Part shown: piece by piece, positions 58,286-64,000 of the stretch | How the letters are laid out: each line of letters opens with the position of its first letter | Position numbering within the stretch: the first letter of the stretch is position 1 | Source: CAVPGP01 sp963704025 | GTDB taxonomy: Bacteria; Actinomycetota; Thermoleophilia; Gaiellales; Gaiellaceae | DNA: 64,000 nt | NCBI GenBank assembly: GCA_963704025.1 | Contig: CAVPGP010000002.1 | Location: 558,001 to 622,000 of the forward strand | Direction: 5' to 3' | Position numbers and translations under genes: made by a program | Notes under the pieces: model-generated | Database searches by the model: none | What the model saw: only the letters and a program-made list of their open reading frames with translations | What the model was told of the DNA's origin: nothing

Positions 58286-58990
58286 GTGTCGCCTGAACCC
58301 TCTTCGGCATGCGGGTCCGCTGCCTACGCGACGTTTGCGGTGCTCGTCGTCGACGACGACGGGCCGATTCGCCGGATGCTCGAGCGCACGCTGGCCGCCG
58401 AGGGCTACGGGGTTTCCGTCGCAGCAGACGGAGGCGGGGCGCTGTCGGTGATCGAGCGAGCCGTGCCGGATCTCCTCGTACTCGACATCGGTCTACCGGG
58501 ACTCGACGGCCTCGCTGTCTGCCGCAAGGTGCGCGGGAAGGGTCTCGCGGTGCCGATCCTGCTGCTGACGGCGCGCGATGCCGTGTCCGACCGCGTCGCC
58601 GGACTCGACGCCGGGGCGGACGACTACCTCGTCAAGCCGTTCGCGCCCGAAGAGCTGCTGGCTCGCGCCCGCGCGCTCCTGCGCCGCGGCCGCGAGCCGC
58701 GCGAGCTGCTGACCTTCGACGACCTCGTCTTCGACGTGCGATCGCGCACGGCGCGTCGGGGGGACTCGGAGGTTCCGTTGAGCGCGCGTGAGGCGGATCT
58801 GCTCGAGCTCTTGCTGCGGAATCCTCGCCAGGTCGTCAGCCGCACGCTGGCACTCGATCGGGTCTGGGGCAGCGCGGCTGCGGCGAGCCTCAATGTCGTC
58901 GACCGGTATGTCTCGTACCTGCGCCGCAAGCTCGGCGAACCGCCGCTGATCCACACCGTGCGCGGCGTCGGGTTCGTGCTCGACCGATGA
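58286..58990 (+). CDS. OmpR-family response regulator
   Basis: A 234-residue regulator with an intact receiver (VLVVDDDGPIRRMLERTLAA; phospho-Asp in DLLVLDIGLPGLDG; Lys in DYLVKPFAPEEL) and a C-terminal winged helix (VPLSAREADLLELLLRN, NVVDRYVSYLRRKL). GTG 58286 or GTG 58340 could be the start. The kinase gene overlaps its end by 4 bases, so they form a two-component pair, possibly controlling the downstream exporter. Confidence 0.93.
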   Translation: MSPEPSSACGSAAYATFAVLVVDDDGPIRRMLERTLAAEGYGVSVAADGGGALSVIERAVPDLLVLDIGLPGLDGLAVCRKVRGKGLAVPILLLTARDAVSDRVAGLDAGADDYLVKPFAPEELLARARALLRRGREPRELLTFDDLVFDVRSRTARRGDSEVPLSAREADLLELLLRNPRQVVSRTLALDRVWGSAAAASLNVVDRYVSYLRRKLGEPPLIHTVRGVGFVLDR

Positions 58991-60372
58991 TCCCGCGCTC
59001 GCTCCGCGTTCGCTCGATCGTGGCCGCCTCGGCCGCGATCCTGCTCGCGCTCGTCGTGGTCGGCGCAGGCGTCGACATCCTCGTCGGCCGGCACCTGCAC
59101 CGCTCGCTCGACCGCTCGCTGCGCGAGCGCGCGGTCGAGGTCGCGCAGCTGAGCGCGTCCGCACCGGCGCTGCTGACCTCACCGGGCGCGCTCGACGCGC
59201 CGCTCGGAGGCGAGCAGATCAGCGTCGAGGTCGTCGACCGCCGCGGCCGGATCGTCGCCCGCTCGCTCGCGCTCGGCGGCGGCGTCCTCCCGCTCGAGAA
59301 GGTCGTCCGCGGCGTCGTCGCCGGGGGCCGGGGACGCTACGCCGACACGAAGCTGGGCGGGGACCACCTTCGGGTCTACGTGGCGCCGCTGGCCGACTCG
59401 GGCGGCCCGGCGGCGGGCGGGGCAGTCGCGGTGGCGGCCTCGACGCGCGACCTCGCCGACACGCGGGCAAGCGTCCGCCTCTTCGTGCTCGTCGCTGCGC
59501 TGGTCGCGGCTGCCGCCGCCGCGGTCGTGCTGGCGTGGCTGATGCGGCGGGCCCTGCTTCCGCTCGCACGGCTGGCGCGGGCCGCGGCGGAGATCGAGCG
59601 GACCGGCGACGCACATCGACGGTTGCCTGAGCCTGCGGCCGCGGACGAGATCGGCCGGCTCGCACAGACGCTGAACCGCATGCTGACGAGCCTCGAGCAG
59701 GCGCGCGAGCGCGAGCGGCGCTTCCTCGCGGATGCCTCGCACGAGCTGCGCACACCGCTGACCGCGCTGCTCGGCAACGTCGCCTATCTCGCAAAGCACG
59801 GCCCCAGCGACGGTCTCGTTGCCGATCTCGAGGAGGACGCGCGCCGACTTGCGAGGCTCGCCGACGACCTGCTGGCGCTCTCCCGCGAGGAGGCGGCGCC
59901 TCTCCCCGACGAGGTCGTGCGGCTGGACGAGCTCGCCTCCAAGCTTGGGAGCGGCGATCCGGCGGTCGACGTAATCGCGGTCGCGCCGGTCAGCGTGCTC
60001 GGCGATCGCGCCGCACTGGAGCGCGCGCTCGCGAACCTCTTTCAGAATGCGCACCGTCACGGTCCGGCCGGCGGACGCATCACCGTCGAAGCGGAGGCCG
60101 AGAACGGCCTGGCCAGGGTGAGCGTCATCGACGAGGGGCCTGGGCTCGAACCGGACGAGGCGCGTCGGGCGTTCGAGCGCTTCTGGCGGGGACGCGGGGA
60201 CATGGCCGGCTCCGGCCTCGGTCTGGCGATCGTGCTCGCGACGGCGGAGCGGCACGGTGGCCACGCCTATGCAGACGGTTCCCGGTTCACATTCGAGCTT
60301 CCGGCTCTCAGAGATCTCTCAGAGTCGACGACTACAACTGATCCGGAAGAGCCACCGAAGGGAGCATCGTGA
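58987..60372 (+). CDS. sensor histidine kinase
   Basis: A 461-residue kinase: membrane helices at about 10-30 and 160-182 flank an extracellular sensor, followed by HAMP (LPEPAAADEIGRLAQTLNRM), HisKA with phospho-His in DASHELRTPLTALLGN, and HATPase (NLFQNAHRHG, VIDEGPGLEPDEA, GSGLGLAIVLATAERHGG). Its partner is the preceding regulator (ATGA overlap). The LolA-like gene overlaps its stop. Confidence 0.94.
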   Translation: MIPRSLRVRSIVAASAAILLALVVVGAGVDILVGRHLHRSLDRSLRERAVEVAQLSASAPALLTSPGALDAPLGGEQISVEVVDRRGRIVARSLALGGGVLPLEKVVRGVVAGGRGRYADTKLGGDHLRVYVAPLADSGGPAAGGAVAVAASTRDLADTRASVRLFVLVAALVAAAAAAVVLAWLMRRALLPLARLARAAAEIERTGDAHRRLPEPAAADEIGRLAQTLNRMLTSLEQARERERRFLADASHELRTPLTALLGNVAYLAKHGPSDGLVADLEEDARRLARLADDLLALSREEAAPLPDEVVRLDELASKLGSGDPAVDVIAVAPVSVLGDRAALERALANLFQNAHRHGPAGGRITVEAEAENGLARVSVIDEGPGLEPDEARRAFERFWRGRGDMAGSGLGLAIVLATAERHGGHAYADGSRFTFELPALRDLSESTTTTDPEEPPKGAS

Positions 60373-61554
60373 GGTTCCTGCGAACACTGTCGACTCCGCG
60401 CCTGATCATCCTGATCGCCTCAGTTCTCGTGCTCGCGGGCGGCGCCGCCGCGATCGCGGTCGCCGCGGGCGGGGGCGGCCCGACGCCCGAGGCGAAGCCG
60501 CTCGACCAGGCGATCCACGACGCGCTCTCGGCGCCCGAGCCTGCCGGGATCACGGCGCGGGTCACGTTCACGAACAAGCTCTTCCCGTCCGGCGCGCTGC
60601 TTGGCAACGTCGGCTCGGCGCTCATGTCGGGCGCCTCCGGCCGGCTCTGGGTGACGAACGACGGCCGTGGCCGGATCGAGCTGCAGTCAGACGCCGGCGA
60701 CGCGCAGATCGTCTGGAGCCCGACGACGGTCAGTGTCTACGACGCCTCCTCGAACACCGTCTATCGCGCGGCCCTGCCTGCTCACGAGGATGGCGCGTCC
60801 GGCGCGAGCGACAGTGGCACGCCACCGGCGCTCGCCGAGATCGACGACTTCCTGGGCAAGCTCCGCGCACACGCCGACGATCTCGACGGCTCAGCCGACC
60901 AACGTCGCCGGGCAGCCGGCCTACAGCGTCACGTTGTCGCCCAAGCACGACGGCGGCCTGCTCGCCTCCGCCGAGCTCGCCTGGGACGCGACTCAAGGCG
61001 TGCCGCTCCGGCTCGCGATCTCCGCGCAGGGAAGCGCGTCGCCGGTACTCGAGCTACAGGCGACCGACATCTCGTACGGCCATGTCGCCGACGACGACGT
61101 CGACGTCCCGCCTCCCGCCGGTGCGAAGGTGGTCGACCTCGGCCCGCTCGGAAAGAACGCGTCCTCGAAGGAGGGCCAGGACAGCGCGCCGCCGGCAGGC
61201 CTCACCGCCGTCCAAGCGGCCGCGGGCTTCCCGGTGACGGCCCCCGACACGCTCGTCGGGCTGCCGCGCAAGGACATCCGGCTCGTGGGCGGCTCCGAGC
61301 CGGCGGCCCTCGCGACATACGGCCAGGGGCTCGGCGCGATCCTCGTCGTCGAGCGCAAGGTGGACACGACGAGCGGCGGGAGCGGCAGCCCGCTGTCCAG
61401 CCTCCCGACGGTGTCGCTTGACGGCGTCACTGCCCACGAGCTCGCGACCCAGCTCGGCGCGGTCCTCGAGTGGCAGCACGGCGGCGTCGATTACGTCCTT
61501 GCCGGGTCGCTTCCACCGGCCGCAGCCGAGGCGGCGGCGCGCAGCCTCAGATGA
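60369..61554 (+). pseudogene. LolA-like exported protein, one frameshift
   Basis: The first frame gives a signal anchor (IILIASVLVLAGGAAAIAVA) and a LolA-type N-domain (ASGRLWVTNDGRGRIELQSD, VSVYDASSNTVYRAALPA). Near 60890 it shifts to a second frame, which continues NVAGQPAYSVTLSPKHDGGL to RSLR and the stop at 61554. One extra base would explain it. The whole protein (~395 residues) resembles actinobacterial LolA-like/MucB-type proteins seen beside two-component systems and ABC exporters. Confidence 0.75.
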
Positions 61555-62492
61555 GCGGCGCCCCACCAGTCGCCACCCGCGGCCTGACAAAGACCTACGG
61601 CGAGATCGTCGCAGTCGACCAGGTCGACCTCACCGTCGAGCCGGGCGACGTGTTCGGCTATCTCGGCCCGAACGGGGCCGGCAAGACGACCTCGCTGCGC
61701 ATGCTGCTCGGCCTGATCCGTCCGACTGCCGGCACGGCACGCCTCTTCGGACGCGATCCGCTGGTCGATGGCGCGAAGGCGCTCGACGGCGTCGCCGGCT
61801 TCGTCGAAGGTCCGCGCTTCTACCCTTACCTCTCAGGCCGCAAGAACCTTCGCCTGCTCGCCGACTACGACGAGCCCGGCTCGGGCTTGCGGATCGACGA
61901 GATGCTCGAGCTGGTCGATTTGCGCGACCGGGCGAGGGACAGGGTCGGGGGCTACTCGCACGGCATGCGGCAGCGGCTCGGCATTGCCGCCGCTCTCTTG
62001 CGCCAACCAAAGCTGCTGCTGCTCGACGAGCCGACCACCGGCCTCGACCCGGCAGGAATGCGCGACATGCGCGATCTCGTGCGGCGCCTCGCCGGCGACG
62101 GAATCACGATCATGCTGTCCAGCCACCTCCTGAACGAGGTCGAGGAGCTGTGCAACCGCGTCGCGATCATCCGCACGGGGCGGATCGTGTACGAGGGGCG
62201 CCTGCTCGAGTTGCTGGCGACCGCGGCCAGCGGTTACCGCCTCCGGTCGAGCGAGCCGGAGCGAGCACGGATGCTCTGCCTCTCCCACCCAGGAGTCAAG
62301 GACGTCAGCCTCGACGGCAGCGACGTGCGCTTCAAGGCGGACGAAGAGTCCGTCGCCGCGCTCTCGATCGCGCTCGGCCAGGCCCGCATTGGAGTCACTG
62401 CGCTCGTACCCGAGACCGCAAGCCTCGAGGAGCTCTTCCTCGGTCTCACCGGCGGCGAGTCGAGCGACCACGATCGCGTGGCGGTCGCCTGA
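61551..62492 (+). CDS. ABC transporter ATP-binding protein
   Basis: A 313-residue ATPase of the ABC-2 export type. Walker A is YLGPNGAGKTTSLR, the signature YSHGMRQRLGIA, Walker B LLLLDEPTTGLDP and the H-loop IMLSSHLLNEV, with a C-terminal extension typical of drug or lipid exporters. The ATG overlaps the LolA-like stop, and the permease starts on its own stop. Confidence 0.95.
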   Translation: MSGAPPVATRGLTKTYGEIVAVDQVDLTVEPGDVFGYLGPNGAGKTTSLRMLLGLIRPTAGTARLFGRDPLVDGAKALDGVAGFVEGPRFYPYLSGRKNLRLLADYDEPGSGLRIDEMLELVDLRDRARDRVGGYSHGMRQRLGIAAALLRQPKLLLLDEPTTGLDPAGMRDMRDLVRRLAGDGITIMLSSHLLNEVEELCNRVAIIRTGRIVYEGRLLELLATAASGYRLRSSEPERARMLCLSHPGVKDVSLDGSDVRFKADEESVAALSIALGQARIGVTALVPETASLEELFLGLTGGESSDHDRVAVA

Positions 62493-63308
62493 TGAGCGCG
62501 GTCGCCAACGTCTACCGCTGGGAGATCGCCAAGCTGCTCGCGCAGAAACGCACCTACCTCGGGCTCGGCGCCGCGATCCTGGTTCCGATCCTCTTCGTCG
62601 TCGTGCTCGTGCTCCAGACCGGAGGGCCCAACGACGTCCCGCTCGGCCGTTACATCCGCGACACCGGCCTCGCCGTCCCCTTCGTCGTCCTCTTCTTCCT
62701 GTCGATCTGGGGCTTCCCGTTGATCACGGCGCTCGTCGCCGGCGACATCGTCGCCTCGGAGAGTCAGAACGGCACGCTGAAGACGATCCTCACCCGCTCG
62801 CGCACGCGAGGAGAGGTCTTCGCCGGCAAGGTGCTCGCCGCGATCAGCTATACGCTCGTCGTGGTCTTCGCGATGGGCCTCGTCGGCGTCGTCGCCGGCA
62901 CCATCGCCTGGGGCTTCCACCCACTCACGTCTCTCTCGGGAACGCAAGGTTCCGGCCGGTCACGGACTTGCGCTGCTCGCCGCCAGCCTGGCGATCTACA
63001 CGCTCCCGCTCGTCGGCATCGCCGCCTTCGGGATCCTGCTCTCGACCGTCACGCGCAACAGCGCGGCCTCGGTCGTCGGGACGCTGATGTTCGCGCTGCT
63101 GATGCAGCTGCTCGGCGTCCTCCCCGGTACCGAGAGCTTCCGCGCGTACCTGCTCGGCACCCAGTTCGAAGCCTGGCACGGCTTCCTCCGCACGCCCGCC
63201 GACTGGACGCCCGTAATCCGCGCCCTCTGGGTCTGCGCCCTCTACATCGGCGTGGCGCTTGCCGGCGCGTACCTCGTCTTCCTCCGCCGCGACGTCGCAG
63301 GCGAATAG
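62492..63308 (+). pseudogene. ABC-2 permease, one frameshift
   Basis: The frame from ATG 62492 encodes EIAKLLAQKRTYLGLGAAIL, VPFVVLFFLSIWGFPLITAL and a GDIVASESQNGTLKTILTRS loop typical of ABC-2 permeases. After about 62945 the match moves to another frame (AASLAIYTLPLVGIAAFGIL to FLRRDVAGE, stop 63308). Together they give six membrane helices. One indel would repair it. It is the partner of the ATPase before it. Confidence 0.75.
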
Positions 63309-63413
63309 GCGAGCCGGGACCGACGCCCTTGCCGCGCCGGTGCTTCAATCTCGCGACGCCGGGAGTACTGTTCAGCGATGGCGGGCGTGTATCCGCACAG
63401 CTGACGGTTTTCC

Positions 63414-63581
63414 ATGGGAGTCTCAGGCACCGTCGCGGCACAGATGAGCTACCAGCTCGAGTTCTCGGAAGCCGAGCGTCGCTGGAACGCGTTCTACACC
63501 GAGCAAGTGTCCCTCTATCGGCAGCATCTCGATCGACCTCGGGTCGATCAGAGTCGTGGTTCGGGCAACAAGGGGAACTAG
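63414..63581 (+). CDS. small open frame ended by the inverted-repeat element
   Basis: ATG 63414 (or 63444) opens 55 codons with an internal segment MSYQLEFSEAERRWNAFYTE. Its TAG is the first three bases of the inverted-repeat element, so the true gene may have been longer and cut by the insertion. No family; low confidence that it is expressed. Confidence 0.3.
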   Translation: MGVSGTVAAQMSYQLEFSEAERRWNAFYTEQVSLYRQHLDRPRVDQSRGSGNKGN

Positions 63582-63744
63582 AGGCTTGATGTGAAACACC
63601 GGCACGCACGGCTGGTGTGCCAGACACGGCGCGGTTCAACCGGCTCGGGCTTGCCCGTAGCACCACTACGCGTTGCCCCGATCCGGCTGAACCGCTTGAT
63701 CTGGCCCATCCCCGCACGCACCCCAGTTTCACATCAAGCCTCTA
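63579..63744. mobile_element. short inverted-repeat (MITE-like) element, copy 2
   Basis: A 166-bp unit with ends AGAGGCTTGATGTGAAAC and GTTTCACATCAAGCCTCT. It is in the opposite orientation to copy 1 at 7418-7520 and carries ~60 bp more in the middle, including a second inverted pair (CGGTTCAACCGG; CCGGCTGAACCG). The symmetric arms allow the whole unit to fold back. Non-coding. Confidence 0.85.
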
Positions 63745-63757
63745 GGGGGAGAAAGAG

Positions 63758-63785
63758 AAGCCCCGACATGCGGGGCTTTTCTTGT
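63758..63785. terminator. bidirectional intrinsic terminator next to the tRNA
   Basis: AAGCCCCG-ACATG-CGGGGCTT, an 8-bp stem. On the plus strand TTTTCTTGTT follows; on the minus strand it lies just after the tRNA and is followed by TTCTCTTTCTCC. It is the clearest intrinsic terminator in the window. Confidence 0.8.
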
Positions 63786-63859
63786 TGGGCCCGCCTGGAC
63801 TCGAACCAGGGACCGACGGATTATGAGTCCGCTGCTCTGACCAACTGAGCTACGGGCCC
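63786..63859 (-). tRNA. tRNA with CAT anticodon (elongator Met, or Ile2)
   Basis: A 74-base cloverleaf on the minus strand: acceptor GGGCCCG/CGGGCCC, D-arm GCTCAGTTGGTCAGAGC, anticodon arm GCGGACTCATAATCCGT with CAT at the anticodon position, T-arm with GGTTCGAGTCC, and discriminator A. CCA is not encoded. The body is most like elongator tRNA-Met, but tRNA-Ile with a lysidine-modified CAT anticodon cannot be excluded. Confidence 0.9.
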
Positions 63860-63913
63860 GCTCGCGCTTCACCGTACAGCACGGTTCCACGGAACGGATC
63901 GGAGCGCCTCGCA

Positions 63914-63919
63914 TAGACT
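63914..63919 (+). promoter_or_regulatory. -10 hexamer TAGACT of the YjbQ-like gene
   Basis: TAGACT with 9 bases to GTG 63929. Confidence 0.4.
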
Positions 63920-63928
63920 TTCCGGCGC

Positions 63929-64000
63929 GTGAAGGTCTTCCAACACGAGAAGCATTTCCGCACGTCTCGAGGTCTCGAGATCTCGGACATCACCGACGAG
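63929..64000 (+). CDS. YjbQ/UPF0047-like protein, N-terminus only
   Basis: The first 24 codons (KVFQHEKHFRTSRGLEISDI, then TDE) run off the window end. The ending EISDITDE matches the N-terminal strand pattern of the YjbQ/UPF0047 family, which has secondary thiamine phosphate synthase activity. Too short for certainty. Confidence 0.5.
   Translation, partial: MKVFQHEKHFRTSRGLEISDITDE

Noticed and set aside
62495..63589. Continuous frame through the ABC permease to 63589
   Set aside because: After about 62945 it is Arg/Pro-rich and loses the membrane helices, which continue in another frame.

Overview
The window is GC-rich throughout and reads like a chromosome segment of an actinobacterium, most likely of class Thermoleophilia (Gaiellales/Solirubrobacterales type). 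This is inferred from gene content: a 2-phosphoglycerate kinase / cyclic 2,3-diphosphoglycerate synthetase pair, Ku, a DnaQ-GIY-YIG nuclease under a LexA box, pdxS-pdxT-yebC-ruvCAB, a CxxxY-type CcmE and a class III cyclase-ATPase-TPR regulator. No marker here proves the taxon. Genes are densely packed, with many GTGA/ATGA overlaps. A striking share start a few bases after a TANNNT hexamer, the layout of leaderless promoters.

Layout. 1-2.5 kb: minus-strand operon of a metallophosphoesterase, cDPG synthetase and 2-phosphoglycerate kinase (cut by the window edge). 2.5-5 kb: a nuclease-like protein, a 15-bp tandem repeat, hpt, and an Nramp metal transporter behind a 22-bp perfect palindrome. 5-10.8 kb: an AlkZ-like DNA glycosylase, an M23 envelope peptidase, a short inverted-repeat element, and cytochrome c maturation genes ccmE-ccmF-ccmI. 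10.8-20.9 kb: a TIM-barrel enzyme, the cyclase regulator, a methyltransferase, a secreted pair including a fused tandem duplicate, a phosphohexomutase and a P1-family peptidase. 20.9-21.6 kb: a RAYT transposase flanked by REP-like palindromes. 21.7-32.2 kb: thioesterase, relA, recJ, a frameshifted PEP mutase-like gene, an L,D-transpeptidase, membrane proteins and two degenerate HD-GYP genes. 32.2-37.9 kb: ruvCAB, yebC, pdxT and pdxS, split by an AAA ATPase cassette with three phased palindromes at its start. 37.9-46.6 kb: housekeeping enzymes, the LexA-controlled nuclease, a small RAYT-derived element, threonine aldolase, Ku and an orphan response regulator. 46.8-52.8 kb: accessory region with a haem peroxidase interrupted by a DR-rich repeat, a three-gene operon (beta-solenoid-like repeat protein, degenerate zincin, HEAT-like protein) and gene remnants. 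53-63.3 kb: membrane and glycosyltransferase-like genes, a Kelch/YVTN propeller gene with many frameshifts, a two-component system, a LolA-like protein and an ABC exporter. 63.4-64 kb: second copy of the inverted-repeat element, a tRNA with CAT anticodon, and the start of a YjbQ-like gene.

How the genes fit together. DNA repair recurs (AlkZ-like, endonuclease IV-like, RecJ, RuvCAB, DnaQ/GIY-YIG, Ku), though scattered over several operons. The most unusual object is the AAA ATPase cassette at 34.3-35.6 kb: it sits opposite in strand between yebC and ruvC, which are neighbours in many bacteria, and both its flanks carry GTAC-based palindromes. Several single-base frameshifts (27.46, 31.89, 49.05, 60.89 and 62.95 kb) and a cluster at 56.8-58.2 kb look more like assembly indels than decay, because the protein sequence stays good on both sides.
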